Positions 38,752 to 48,394 are shown, counted from the first letter of the stretch. The stretch is 64,000 bases of DNA from Streptomyces sp. CBMA29 (GCF_014596445.1 NZ_MECL01000150.1:16772-80771), one strand, 5' to 3'. Notes: a model not told the origin generated them from the sequence alone. Made by a program: numbers and translations.

Positions 38752-39024
38752 TCAGCGTGAGCGGACTCCTCGACATCGATATGACGGCGTCGCGCGCTTG
38801 CAATCCAATGCGACGATCGGGCAGTTCAGCGCCTCGGCAATCTTGATCAGGCTGGCTGGGGTGGCGCTGCGCCAACCGGACTCGATCTCGCCCATCAACT
38901 GCTCGCCTATGCCGACGAGATCAGCAAGTGCCCGCTTGGTCGGCTCGGATTTCTCCCGTGCCCAGGTGACCGCCTCGGGCTCTTGGTGCAGCCTGCTCGG
39001 CCGGGTGCGCTGACGTGCGGACAT
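38752..39024 (-). CDS. XRE-family helix-turn-helix regulator (90 aa)
   Basis: The compact Cro/CI-type domain is KRALADLVGIGEQLMGEIES, followed by GWRSATPASLIKIAEALNCP, with the expected helix spacing. ATG 39024 follows AGGGG. Small regulators of this type often control integrative elements or nearby operons. It sits upstream of the unknown 174-aa gene on the same strand. Targets are not apparent. Confidence 0.78.
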   Translation of the reverse strand: MSARQRTRPSRLHQEPEAVTWAREKSEPTKRALADLVGIGEQLMGEIESGWRSATPASLIKIAEALNCPIVALDCKRATPSYRCRGVRSR

Positions 39025-39139
39025 CCCCGGTTCCCCTCGAAGTGATCGTTGTTGGCCGACAAGGTGTTGCGGAGAGGCATGACAGGACGGACCGGAATCG
39101 GTGGCCCGCCCCGCCGACAGTGCAGAACGTGGTCAGGAG

Positions 39140-39664
39140 TCAGTCCGGTTGGCGCGTGGCCCAGTCTTGGCGGGCGGCAATGAGCGCGGGCAGGACCTCG
39201 TCGTGGAGACGATCGGCCTGGGCGCGTAACTTCAATGCGATCTCCGCGAGTTCCTGCGGGTCCAGGCCCAGAATTCGGCACTCCGGACTGACTTGGATGT
39301 TCACCACCGGCACGCGCAGGCGGGGGTCCACGTCGTACGGGTTGCAGTCGATGCTTCCCTCGAAGACCGCGTCCTCCTCGGCCTCGTCTCTGCTGTCCGT
39401 GGTGGTGAGGGGCATCATCGCGCCCTCGAAGAAGTTCCGGTGATTGATGCTGGCCAGCCGTGCCGACAGCAGGTCCAACGGCACGCCGACCTCCGTCGGA
39501 TCGTCCTCGGCCCACTCGGGCAGATAGCCGGACACCGCGAGCACGGCCGTGGTAGTGATCGTCCACGAACCCGGCGTGCTCCACGGCTTCGGATGCTCCA
39601 GCGGGCCCGCAGGCTGCGGCGGCTGGGGTACGTGCTGCTCGTTGATCTCGATCTCCTTCTCCAT
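39140..39664 (-). CDS. Hypothetical protein, probable Streptomyces-specific family (174 aa)
   Basis: I do not recognise a named domain. The protein has a proline-rich start (HVPQPPQPAGPLEHPKPW), a beta-rich centre (TTTAVLAVSGYLPEW, VPVVNIQVSPECRI) and a helical C-terminus (LAEIALKLRAQADRLHDEVL). It has a conserved-looking look-alike pattern, with SxxCNPYDVDPR near residue 108. ATG 39664 has GGAGAAGG immediately upstream. It clusters with the XRE, HATPase and TPR-regulator genes that often occur together in Streptomyces. Confidence 0.6.
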   Translation of the reverse strand: MEKEIEINEQHVPQPPQPAGPLEHPKPWSTPGSWTITTTAVLAVSGYLPEWAEDDPTEVGVPLDLLSARLASINHRNFFEGAMMPLTTTDSRDEAEEDAVFEGSIDCNPYDVDPRLRVPVVNIQVSPECRILGLDPQELAEIALKLRAQADRLHDEVLPALIAARQDWATRQPD

Positions 39665-39742
39665 GGGAAAACAGGCGTGCTGCTGCTGTCGCGGCCGACC
39701 GCCCCTGGAGCGGCCACCCGCGGTGACTCTTCTCGAACCTCT

Positions 39743-40222
39743 TCAACTCGGTTGCCCCGCCTGGGGGATCTTGAGGACGCACCAGGTGCACGTTCCGTCG
39801 GGGCTGACACCCCACTCGTCCGCCACAGCGGAAACCAGGAGCATGCCGCGCCCGCTCTCCTCGTCCGGCCCCGCCTCACGGACCCGCGGCCGGCCAGGCG
39901 ATCCGTCGTCCACCTCGATCACAAACGCGTCGGCGGCGAGGACGAGTTTGAAGGCGATCGCGTCGTCCGCTCCGTACCGCAGAGCGTTGGTGACCAGCTC
40001 GCTGATCAGCAACTCGGCGCTCTCGACGAGCCCGGGATATCCCCAACGAGCCACCACGGCAGCCCCGATGCGGCGGAGACGTCCGACCCACAGTGCGTCG
40101 TCCTCCGACACCGTGTCGCCGTCGCGGTTGGGTCCACGCTCGATACGGAGGGCCAATTCGTCGAGTACGGGCTCAGCGTATGCCGGGCTCTGCGCGAGAC
40201 GTTCCGGGGAGTGGGCGGTCAT
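39743..40222 (-). CDS. ATP-binding protein, RsbW/HATPase_c anti-sigma-type kinase
   Basis: The 159-aa product has the GHKL ATP-binding pattern of Streptomyces RsbW-like regulators: ELLISELVTNALRYGADDAI (N box), FVIEVDDGSPGRPRV (G1 box) and ESGRGMLLVSAVADEWGV (G2 box). These proteins act as serine kinases or anti-sigma factors, but many in Streptomyces are orphans paired with HTH regulators. ATG 40222 was chosen at the family start (MTAHSPERL); GGGAG lies about ten bases upstream. It is divergent from the TPR-type regulator. Confidence 0.82.
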   Translation of the reverse strand: MTAHSPERLAQSPAYAEPVLDELALRIERGPNRDGDTVSEDDALWVGRLRRIGAAVVARWGYPGLVESAELLISELVTNALRYGADDAIAFKLVLAADAFVIEVDDGSPGRPRVREAGPDEESGRGMLLVSAVADEWGVSPDGTCTWCVLKIPQAGQPS

Positions 40223-40512
40223 TGAGGGCTCGCTCCCCGGGTACCCCTGTCGGGCCAGTTGGCAGGAGGGGTGCGGCCGACCTGTCCGTTGTGAGGGCGT
40301 GCTGCCGGGGCGAAAAGGGGCAGTCTCTTCTTCACGCACATCTGATCCTCCTTCCGGCTTGCCGGGAGTGACGCTCATGCTCTTCCCTCCCGGGACCGTG
40401 GTGTTGGCGAGTACGTTGAGTGTTCCGCCGATCACAGAGCCACGGAATGAGGTCAAGGCCCGTGAGCTGGTGAAGGTGGTGAAAGATCGCTCCGGCACGG
40501 GAGGACGCGAAG

Positions 40513-41904
40513 ATGGCGCGTAGCCGTAATGAGAAGTTGGCGCAGGTCATCGCCCAGGCAGGGTGGTCGCACGCGCAGGTGGCGGCGGCCGTCGTGCGCG
40601 TCGCCACGGAGAACGGCATCAGCGCGTGCACGGCCGTCGGACGGTCGCATGTGACCTACTGGGTGGGAGGGACGGTGCCCTCCGGCGACGCGCCGTTAGT
40701 GTTGCGCGAAGCGCTGTCCCGTCGCCTCGGCCGTCATCTCACGCTGGACGAGATCGGTCTCGCGGACTTGTCCGTGACGGCGGTCGGTGCTCTGGACTGG
40801 CGTAGTGATGCCTTGGTGACCTTGACGGAATTGGGGAGGGTGGAAGTGGACGAGGAGCGGCGTCGCCTGCTCAGCCGGTCGGCGTATTCGTTGGCGGCCC
40901 TGGCACTTCCGTCGCCGTCGCAGCCGGAGCCCGCCGCGCGAAGGGTTACACCTGCCGGCGGCAGTCGCGCGCTCACCGTGGGAGCCGCGGAGGTGGAGGC
41001 CGTACGCGACATGGTGCGGTTCTTCTCGCAGATAGACCAGAAGCGGGGCGGTGGCCACGGACGTACCGCCGTGGTGGCGTACCTGCGGAACGAGGCGCTG
41101 GGCTACCTCAACGGATCGTTCACCGACGACCACGTTCGCCGGGCGATGTTCTCCGCCGCCGGGGAACTGGTCTATCTCGCCGCGTGGATGGCGTTCGACA
41201 ACGACGAACACGCTGTGGCACAGCCGTACTTCACTACGGCCGTGAAGCTCGCCGTCGAGGCCGGGGACGCTCCGCTCGCCGGCCACGTCCTGCGGGCGAT
41301 GGCACATCAGGCCCTCGAACTCGGACACGGCCCGGAAGCTGCGCGTATCGCGTCCGCCTCCGTGGAGGGCGACCGCTACCGGCTCGCCTCCCCCCGCGAA
41401 CGGGCACTTCTCGGAGTCGTTCACGCTCGGGCCCTTGCACACATTGGCGACCAACGCGGCTCCGCCGCAGCCCTGCTGCGCGCCGAAGACGACCTTGCAT
41501 CCGCCGGCCCTGATCGCGAGGAGCCGGGGCGAACGTTCTTCTTCGGCGAGGCCAGCCTCGCCCACGAGACGGCCCGCACGCTCCAGGCATCCGGCGATAC
41601 GGGTGGAGCTCTGCGGGAGTTCCGCCGCAGCGTCCGCACCCGCAACGCCGCGACCTTCTCCCGGACCCATGCGGTGACGCTCGGCTATCTGGGCTCCATC
41701 CAGGCCACGACCGGCCGGGTGGAGGAGGCATGCGTGACCTGGAATCGCGCGCTCGACGCCATGGCGGGCATAACCTCCGGCCGAACCCGCCAGACGGTGG
41801 TGGACATGCGACGTGCGCTGTCGCCCTTTCGGCGGCGCGGTATCGACGCGGTGGCCGAACTCAACATGCGGGCGGCCCAGTTCATGGGGCACCCGGTAGC
41901 CTGA
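40513..41904 (+). CDS. HTH-TPR transcriptional regulator (463 aa)
   Basis: The N-terminal DNA-binding segment (EKLAQVIAQAGWSHAQVAAA, later GRSHVTYWVGGTVPS) is of the kind found in large Streptomyces regulators. Residues about 170-450 form TPR-like repeats (HVLRAMAHQALELGHGPEAA, TLGYLGSIQATTGRVEEA). Proteins of this architecture are thought to bind a peptide or small ligand and control adjacent genes. Codon 62 is TTA, linking it to bldA. It is divergent from the HATPase gene and 46 bases upstream of the TrmO-like gene, so it is probably co-transcribed with the latter. Confidence 0.75.
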   Translation: MARSRNEKLAQVIAQAGWSHAQVAAAVVRVATENGISACTAVGRSHVTYWVGGTVPSGDAPLVLREALSRRLGRHLTLDEIGLADLSVTAVGALDWRSDALVTLTELGRVEVDEERRRLLSRSAYSLAALALPSPSQPEPAARRVTPAGGSRALTVGAAEVEAVRDMVRFFSQIDQKRGGGHGRTAVVAYLRNEALGYLNGSFTDDHVRRAMFSAAGELVYLAAWMAFDNDEHAVAQPYFTTAVKLAVEAGDAPLAGHVLRAMAHQALELGHGPEAARIASASVEGDRYRLASPRERALLGVVHARALAHIGDQRGSAAALLRAEDDLASAGPDREEPGRTFFFGEASLAHETARTLQASGDTGGALREFRRSVRTRNAATFSRTHAVTLGYLGSIQATTGRVEEACVTWNRALDAMAGITSGRTRQTVVDMRRALSPFRRRGIDAVAELNMRAAQFMGHPVA

Positions 41905-41950
41905 CAGCCTTGGCACACTGCCCGGCCACAACGCCGGGAAAGGGGAAACG

Positions 41951-42430
41951 GTGAGCGAATCGTACGAGGTCACAGCGCTGGCCCACGTCGTCGGCGGGCG
42001 CAAGGAACCCACGGACGACTACTGGGGCGGCACCCGATCCATCATCCGGATCGATCCCTCCTTCCCTGCCGATTCCACCGCCGGACTCGCCGACTTCAGC
42101 CACTTGGAGATCGTCTTCCGCTTCCACCTGACCGACCCCACCGACCTCCACCCCGGCGCCCGCCGCCCTCGCGACAACCCCGGCTGGCCCCCGGTCGGCA
42201 CCTTCGGCCATCGCAACATGCGCCGCCGCAACTGGCTCGGCGTCTCCCGCTGCCGCCTCCTGCGCGTCGACGGACTCGACCTCCACGTCGAAGACCTCGA
42301 CGCCGTCGACGGCACCCCGGTCCTGGACATCAAGCCGTGGTTTGCCACCATGGGCCCGCGCGGCGAGATCCATGAGCCCGAGTGGCCCAGTGTCATGCTC
42401 GCCGACTACTTCGCCCCGAACCGGGACTGA
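41951..42430 (+). CDS. TrmO/TsaA-like SAM-dependent methyltransferase
   Basis: The 159-aa protein is a single TsaA/TrmO beta-barrel domain. The SAM-binding pattern RRNWLGVSRCRLLRVDGLDL, then VEDLDAVDGTPVLDIKPW, matches TrmO, which N6-methylates t6A37 in tRNA. It lacks the C-terminal extension of E. coli TrmO. The usual HRP/NRP motif (RPNPIG-like) is replaced by MRRRNWLG, so substrate choice may differ. GTG 41951 has GGGG six bases upstream. It follows the TPR regulator. Confidence 0.75.
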   Translation: MSESYEVTALAHVVGGRKEPTDDYWGGTRSIIRIDPSFPADSTAGLADFSHLEIVFRFHLTDPTDLHPGARRPRDNPGWPPVGTFGHRNMRRRNWLGVSRCRLLRVDGLDLHVEDLDAVDGTPVLDIKPWFATMGPRGEIHEPEWPSVMLADYFAPNRD

Positions 42431-42614
42431 AGCAGCAACGCAAGCAATAGCACGAGCCAGGGCCGCTCGTGCCTGCTGCGGCAGGGCAGCCGATATCGCC
42501 AGTAGCCCTCAGCCCGATGAGGGCCAAATATCACGGATGCGCGGCACGTCCAAGCCCGAACCTTTCCCCCACTCTTGCGGCGAGCTGAATCCCGCCCGCA
42601 GGAGGAACCCCACC

Positions 42615-42875
42615 ATGGACAGCAGCACCACGCACCGGCCCGAACCCGCGTTTCTCACCCTGCCGCGTGCCGCGGCCTACCTCGGCATCTCCCCCAACAC
42701 CCTCTATGTATGGCGGCATCGCCGCCAGGGGCCGCCGAGCTTCCGCATGGGGCGACGCGTCATGTACAGGGTCTCCGCACTCGACGAGTGGGTGGATCAG
42801 CAGGAGAAAGCCGACTCTCGGTCCAACCCGACCTTGAATCCGCTGAACCGGAAACCTCAGCGACGCACACCGTGA
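42615..42875 (+). CDS. xis: Excisionase / MerR-like helix-turn-helix protein
   Basis: The 86-aa protein has a single HTH_17 domain: FLTLPRAAAYLGISPNTLYV, then WRHRRQGPPSFRMGRRVMYR, then VSALDEWVDQQ. This is the usual architecture of Xis proteins in actinomycete integrative elements. It lies just upstream of the integrase gene in the same direction, with AGGAGGAA before the ATG. It should bend DNA at the element ends and favour excision. Confidence 0.85.
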   Translation: MDSSTTHRPEPAFLTLPRAAAYLGISPNTLYVWRHRRQGPPSFRMGRRVMYRVSALDEWVDQQEKADSRSNPTLNPLNRKPQRRTP

Positions 42876-43010
42876 TGCCTTCGACTTCACAGAGCAACGA
42901 CACCCAACCGACACCATATTCGCAGCCCACAGCGGGATCCGACCTGCCTCGAAGAAGCGTTCCCAACACCGTCTTGATCGGAACGGAACATTCAAGCAGG
43001 CAGGAGAGTA

Positions 43011-44450
43011 GTGGTGGCGGGTTACGTAGAAGACCGATGGCTCAGGAAGCGGCCGGACAAGGCAACCGGCAAGCGTGAGCGCACCTCTTTGTGGGGGAAG
43101 GGAAAACGCTATCGGGTCAAAGCCATACCCGGGGTCCAGGACCGGTCCTTCGACTCCAGCGAGGACGCAAAGAAGTGGCTCGCCGTGGCCCAGGCGGACA
43201 GTTCGCGGCAGGAGTTCGTCGACCCGAGGAACGGCGACATCCTACTCGCCGACTACATCGAGGACTGCTGGTGGCCCAGCCGGACCGACGAGCCCTCGAC
43301 CGCGGCGCCCATGCGCAGTCGCATCCGGAACCACATCATTCCGCTCCTCGGCTCGTACCCCCTGCGTGGGATCGACGCCTCAGCTCTCCGCAGGTTCAAG
43401 GCGGGTCTGCTCGCACGTGTCGAGGAGTCGACCGCCGAGGTCATCTGGATCCACCTGACCACCATCCTCAACGCCGCGGTCGACGACAGGCGCCTGGCCA
43501 AGAGCCCGGTGGCTGCCAACCGCAGCGTGAAGCGGCCGAAGCCCGCCAAGAAGAAGGCGCAGGCGTGGCCCCGGGCGACCGCTGACGCCGTGCGGGCCGG
43601 TCTGCAGGAGCGATATCAGCTCGCCGTGGACCTCGGGCTCGGCCTCGGACTTCGTCAGGGGGAGGCGTTCGGCCTCAGTGAAGAGGACTTCGACTTCCGG
43701 GCCATGGTCGTACACGTCCGGCGGCAGCTCCGTTGGGACGCGAGGGGCCGACCGTATTTCTGCCTTCCCAAGGGCCGCAAGACCCGCGATGTGCCACTCT
43801 CCCCCAACCTCGCACGAAGGGCGCGCCTCCACCTCCGGCGCTTCCCTCCGGTCGCGTGCACCCTGCCGTGGCGGAACCCCGAGGAGCCGACGACCGACCT
43901 CGAAGAGCGCCAGCGCAAACCGGTCACGGTGCGGCTCGTGCTCAGCTCTTCGCACGGCCTTCGGATCAGCTACAAGACGTGGAACGAGCGCAGTTGGAAG
44001 CCGGCGCTCGCGACCGCCGGTGTGCTCCGCGAGGTAGGCCGGAAGGTGGAGCAGCACGGCGCGCGCACCCGTCGTCATCCCGTCTTCGAACGCTCGCGGC
44101 GCGACATGTTCCACGTCCTGCGGCACACCTACGCCAGCGTGCAGCTGGAGGCGGGCGAGTCCATCGTCAGCGTGTCGGCCTGGCTGGGACACTCCTCACC
44201 GAACATCACGCTCGCCCACTACGCCCACTTCATGCCCGGCGCGGGTCGGCGGGGTCTGGCCGTGATGGACGCCTGGCTGGCGAGCGACCGGCAGCGGAAA
44301 GTCCCTGAGAAGTCCCTGGCGCCCTCGTGGCTTACCCCGGAGTCGCTGAAACCGCAGGTCAAAGCCACCGCATCGAGTGCCGCCGATATGAAGGTCAAAT
44401 ACAAAGAAACCGCGCGGGGCGGCCTCGCGGTCAACGTCATCGAGTGCTGA
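43011..44450 (+). CDS. int: Tyrosine site-specific integrase with SdaA-derived C-terminus
   Basis: The 479-aa integrase has an N-terminal arm-binding region (residues about 1-75), a SAM-like core-binding domain (about 80-175) and the catalytic domain. Expected active residues are visible: Arg215 (GLRQGEAFG), His368 and Arg371 (HVLRHTYAS), His394 (WLGHSS) and the nucleophile Tyr404 (LAHYAHF). The last 22 residues (ending KETARGGLAVNVIEC) are the SdaA C-terminus, because the reading frame runs into the attachment core. After excision and circularisation the core, and so the tail, would remain. GTG 43011 follows AGGAG. Confidence 0.9.
   Translation: MVAGYVEDRWLRKRPDKATGKRERTSLWGKGKRYRVKAIPGVQDRSFDSSEDAKKWLAVAQADSSRQEFVDPRNGDILLADYIEDCWWPSRTDEPSTAAPMRSRIRNHIIPLLGSYPLRGIDASALRRFKAGLLARVEESTAEVIWIHLTTILNAAVDDRRLAKSPVAANRSVKRPKPAKKKAQAWPRATADAVRAGLQERYQLAVDLGLGLGLRQGEAFGLSEEDFDFRAMVVHVRRQLRWDARGRPYFCLPKGRKTRDVPLSPNLARRARLHLRRFPPVACTLPWRNPEEPTTDLEERQRKPVTVRLVLSSSHGLRISYKTWNERSWKPALATAGVLREVGRKVEQHGARTRRHPVFERSRRDMFHVLRHTYASVQLEAGESIVSVSAWLGHSSPNITLAHYAHFMPGAGRRGLAVMDAWLASDRQRKVPEKSLAPSWLTPESLKPQVKATASSAADMKVKYKETARGGLAVNVIEC
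44298..44315 (+). repeat. AAGTCCC direct repeat pair, probable integrase arm sites (right end)
   Basis: aagtccc at 44298 and 44309 (period 11) lies inside the 3' part of int, 120 bases before the core, and mirrors the left-end pairs at 17781-17830. A single degenerate copy (aagtctc) follows at 44518. Confidence 0.5.
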
Positions 44451-44530
44451 CGCGGTAGGCCCTGACCTGGGGTTTCCCGTCTTTCCGCGCTGTCGGAGCC
44501 TTCCGTGCTTGTACGGCGGAAAGTCTCTGT
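44387..44530 (+). repeat. Attachment site copy 2 (middle junction)
   Basis: The segment repeats the sdaA end (core at 44433-44451) and then about 80 bases that resemble the left arm of element 1. It is therefore both the right end of the integrase-bearing element and the left end of a second, related element. Similarity with copy 1 fades near 44527. Confidence 0.85.
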
Positions 44531-44620
44531 AAGGGCGACCGATTTCTGAAGTGTACGACGGCCGCGAGGGTACCTAGCATTGTCCTCTGCGCCGCGTGCG
44601 CGAGGCGATGTCGATCCGGA

Positions 44621-47600
44621 GTGGGGTTATCGGTGGAGCGGCTACTGGTGGACTTATCGGACGACGGTATGGCTCAGGTGCTGTCGTGGCCAGCAGGAGA
44701 GTCGCTTCCGCGTCCTGCCGGTGGGCCGACAGAGCTGGTATGGCCACTGTCTGACGACAATCTGAGGGATCTGCGCTGGTATTTGGAGCAGTATCTGCGG
44801 CTGCCCACCGCTGTCTACGGCGAGCGCGGTGCGCAGGTGGCGGAGGCGCTGCCCGGGTGGAGCGAGGCGGTCTTCGGCGCGATCTTCAGTTCGGAGTCGG
44901 CTCGGGACGCGTATGCGCAGGCACGGGCGCGGGCGCAGGGAGATCCGGTGGAGATCGTCCTGCGGTCCCAGTCCGCGGAGCAACTGGGCCGCCCTTGGGA
45001 GCTGATGGCGGCCCCGGGGCGCCATCTGGCGGTCACACGCATGCTGCCGAGTGACGCGGGCGAGGACTCCTTCGACGTTCCTGGTGCGCGGTTCAGGGTG
45101 TTGATGGTGATCTCTCGTCCAGCAGGGGCGAACGACGTCGGTTACCAGATGATCGCGCGGCCGCTGCTCCAGCGGCTGAAGGAGGTGCGCGACCACGTGG
45201 AACTGGTGGTGCTGCGGCCCCCGACGCTGAGGCGTCTGGACCAAGTGCTGACCGAAGCGAGGGAAGCCGGAACGCCGTTCCAGGTGGTGCACTTCGACGG
45301 GCACGGTTCCTACGGACCGGTGCCCACCACCAGCGGGTCGGCCGAGCGGGGGGCGGGCACACGTGAGGCGCATGATTCACAGGGGATGCTCGCGTTCGAG
45401 GATGCCAGCGGCGACAGCGACCTGGTCGAGTCCGGACAGGTGGCGTTGGTTCTGGCCGGGGCGAAGGTGCCGCTGGTAGTGGTGAACGCCTGCCAGTCCG
45501 CGCAGGTGGGTTCACAGGTTGAGGCGACGGTGGCGACGCGGCTGCTGGCCGAGGGGTGTTCCAACGTCGTGGCGATGGCCTACAGCGTGTACGCGGTCGC
45601 CGCTGCGGAGTTCATGACCGCTTTCTACGAGCGGCTGTTCGCGGGCGACCGCATCACGGCCGCAGTCGCTGCCGGGCGACACCGGCTCGCGCAAAGCGAC
45701 AAGCGGCCGTCATTGGAAGGGGATTTACCGCTGGCGGACTGGATGGTGCCCGTGTTGTACACCCGCGGCGAGACCCGTTTCCCGGATCTGCGGACTTCGC
45801 GCACTCCGCAGAAGAAGGTAACGGAAGTATCCGCCCGAACGCGCGGGCTGACTGATCAGCGCGCGTCCGATTCAGGAATCGGACTGAAGTCCGAGGGTAA
45901 ATTCGTGGGCCGTGACGCGGATATCTACACCCTGGAAGCGGCCACTCGGCTGCGGCGCGTTGTCGTACTGCACGGGCCGGCCGGCACGGGAAAGACCGAG
46001 CTGGCCAAAGCACTTGGCCGTTGGTGGCGCGACAGCGACGGTGTCGACAGTTTGGAGGGGGTGATATGGCATTCCTTTGAGCCAGGCGTCGCCTCCTTCG
46101 GTTTGGACGGCCTCATCGACGCCGTCGGAGCGCGGGTTCTGGAAGGCGAGTTCACGTTCCTGGACACCGCCCAGCGGCAGACCGCGGTGGAGAAGATCCT
46201 GGCTGCCCGACGGCTACTGCTGATCTTTGACAACTTCGAATCCGTGCACGACATGCCAGACCCCGGCCACGCCACCATGCCCTTGTCACAGCAGGAGCAG
46301 GACAAGATGCATGAGTTCCTGAACCGCCTCGCCGCAGGCGGCAGGAGCACTGTGGTCATTACCAGTCGCAGCCCCGAGAACTGGCTCGGGCTCGGCGTGG
46401 GCCGCGTCGAGCTGGGCAGCCTCAATATCGCGGACGCTGCCGCCTACGCGGATTGGCTCCTGGCACCCTATCCGGCCGCCCGCGAGCACCGGCACAATCC
46501 CGCGTTCGCCGATCTGATGCGGTGGCTGGCCGGGCATCCGCTGACCATGCGCTTGGCCTTGCCCCATCTGAACGACAAGGACGCCACTGTCCTCCTGTCT
46601 GAGCTCAAGAGCGCCAAACTCCTGCCCGACGACGGCATCACCGACCACCGAAACGCCTCGTTGGCCGCCAGTCTCTCCTACAGCCTTCGCCACTTGGCCC
46701 CCGCGGACCAGGAGGCTCTCACTGTTCTGAGCCTGTTCCAGGGCGCCACCCACGTCGATGTCCTCGCCCGGCTCTCAGCCGACGCCCGGACACCCCAACG
46801 CTTCCGCGGCCGCACCGGCCCGCAGTGGACGGAACTGATGCAGCGGGCCGTGGATCTCGGTGTCCTGACGTCACTCGACGCGGACGTGTTCGGCCTGCAC
46901 CCCGTGCTCCCCGCCCATCTGGCCGCTCGCTGGGCCACCGGCAGGCCCGTCGAGTACGCCTTGGAGCGCCGCGCCGCCAACCGTGCGCTTCTCTCGGCCC
47001 ACGCGGCTCTCAGTACCGAGCTGACGAGAGAACTCGCGGACAGGAACGCGGATCTCGCAATGACGTCGGTCGAACATCAGCGACGGACACTCGGCGTGAT
47101 GCTCGACTACGCCCTCACAAAAGGTCAGTGGGGCGAAGCCCTGGATCTCGTCCGGCCATTGGACAAGTACTGGACGGCCCGCGGGCTACGGGAGGAGGCA
47201 CAGTCATGGACAGGGCGGGTACGCAAGGCCGTTGAGACGGCCGACGGGAACCCGCCCGCCCTGAACACGCTCGCAAACGACCTGTGGCTGTTTGTCACCG
47301 TCGCGCAGGCCAACCGGCTCCTCGCCCATGGTGACTCCATCCGGGCCGGAGACACTTACCGCGACATCATGAACACCTGGCGACAGCAGCCCAGCAGCCC
47401 CGACCAGCAGCACTTCATCGCAGTCCTCTCTCACCAGTTGGGTGTCGCCAACCAGCGCGAGGGCCGGCTCACCGAAGCCGAGACCTGGTATCGCGAGTCC
47501 CTCACCATAAAAAGAGAGCTCCGCAACTACCCTGGGATAGCCCTCACTCAGCATCAACTCGGTATGGTCGCCTGGGAAACGGGGCAGTGGACGGAGGCCG

Positions 47601-48394
47601 AGGAGTGGTACCGAAAGTCCCTCGCCATCAACGAGGGCCTCGGTGACCTCCCGCGCGCCTCGACGACATACCACCAACTCGGCATCGTCATGGCGGGTAC
47701 GGAGCGGCTGGCCGAGGCTGAGACCTGGTACCTCAAGTCCCTCGCGATCAGCAGGAAACTTGGCAACCACGGTGCCAAGGCGATGACTTATCACGAGCTA
47801 GGCCGTCTCGCCCAACGCAAGCGGCGCCCGGCGCTTGCAGTGGAGTGGTACCACAAGTCTCTGGCGATCAACGAGACCCTCAAAAACGGCCCCGGCCGGG
47901 CCCTCACCTACCGCCAACTCGGCGAACTGGCCAGGGAAAGCGGGCGACCGGAAGAGGCTACGAGGTGGTACCGCCACTCGCTCGCCATCAACGAGAATCT
48001 CCGCGACCGGCACGGCACGGCCGTGGACTTTCACCACCTCGGACAGGTCGCCCGTGAAGAGGGACGACTGGCGGAGGCGGAAACGTGGCACGGCAAATCC
48101 CTCGCTATCAACGAAGAACTCGACCACCGCCTCGATATGTCTGCGTGTTACAGAGAGATGGCGCTGCTCGCAGAAGCCCAAGAGGACCGAATAGCGGCTC
48201 TGACGTGGCTGGTCAAATGCGTCTCGCAGTTCGAGGAATTCCCGCACCCAGCCGCAGGGACCGGCCCGCACCATCTGCGGCGCCTTACCGCACAGTTGGG
48301 CGTGCCAGCCCTGGAACGCGCCTGGCAGGACGTCCTCGGCGCTCCGCTTCCCAGCGCCGTACACGCCTACATAACGCATGATTCCCCCTCCTGA
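44621..48394 (+). CDS. CHAT protease-NB-ARC-TPR protein
   Basis: The product is 1257 aa. Residues about 100-385 form a CHAT caspase-like protease with catalytic His228 (VHFDGHGSYG) and Cys291 (VVVNACQSAQ). An NB-ARC NTPase follows, with Walker A LHGPAGTGKTELAKALG (residues about 450-466) and Walker B LLLIFDNFE. From about residue 900 to 1190 there are at least eight TPR repeats with the recurring pattern EAExWYxKSLAINExL. This is an NLR/STAND layout: repeats sense, the NTPase oligomerises and the protease acts. Start is GTG 44621, or 44633 with a better-placed GGAGTGGGG. Codons 3, 12 and 369 are TTA. No dedicated partner gene is evident. Confidence 0.88.
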   Translation: MGLSVERLLVDLSDDGMAQVLSWPAGESLPRPAGGPTELVWPLSDDNLRDLRWYLEQYLRLPTAVYGERGAQVAEALPGWSEAVFGAIFSSESARDAYAQARARAQGDPVEIVLRSQSAEQLGRPWELMAAPGRHLAVTRMLPSDAGEDSFDVPGARFRVLMVISRPAGANDVGYQMIARPLLQRLKEVRDHVELVVLRPPTLRRLDQVLTEAREAGTPFQVVHFDGHGSYGPVPTTSGSAERGAGTREAHDSQGMLAFEDASGDSDLVESGQVALVLAGAKVPLVVVNACQSAQVGSQVEATVATRLLAEGCSNVVAMAYSVYAVAAAEFMTAFYERLFAGDRITAAVAAGRHRLAQSDKRPSLEGDLPLADWMVPVLYTRGETRFPDLRTSRTPQKKVTEVSARTRGLTDQRASDSGIGLKSEGKFVGRDADIYTLEAATRLRRVVVLHGPAGTGKTELAKALGRWWRDSDGVDSLEGVIWHSFEPGVASFGLDGLIDAVGARVLEGEFTFLDTAQRQTAVEKILAARRLLLIFDNFESVHDMPDPGHATMPLSQQEQDKMHEFLNRLAAGGRSTVVITSRSPENWLGLGVGRVELGSLNIADAAAYADWLLAPYPAAREHRHNPAFADLMRWLAGHPLTMRLALPHLNDKDATVLLSELKSAKLLPDDGITDHRNASLAASLSYSLRHLAPADQEALTVLSLFQGATHVDVLARLSADARTPQRFRGRTGPQWTELMQRAVDLGVLTSLDADVFGLHPVLPAHLAARWATGRPVEYALERRAANRALLSAHAALSTELTRELADRNADLAMTSVEHQRRTLGVMLDYALTKGQWGEALDLVRPLDKYWTARGLREEAQSWTGRVRKAVETADGNPPALNTLANDLWLFVTVAQANRLLAHGDSIRAGDTYRDIMNTWRQQPSSPDQQHFIAVLSHQLGVANQREGRLTEAETWYRESLTIKRELRNYPGIALTQHQLGMVAWETGQWTEAEEWYRKSLAINEGLGDLPRASTTYHQLGIVMAGTERLAEAETWYLKSLAISRKLGNHGAKAMTYHELGRLAQRKRRPALAVEWYHKSLAINETLKNGPGRALTYRQLGELARESGRPEEATRWYRHSLAINENLRDRHGTAVDFHHLGQVAREEGRLAEAETWHGKSLAINEELDHRLDMSACYREMALLAEAQEDRIAALTWLVKCVSQFEEFPHPAAGTGPHHLRRLTAQLGVPALERAWQDVLGAPLPSAVHAYITHDSPS

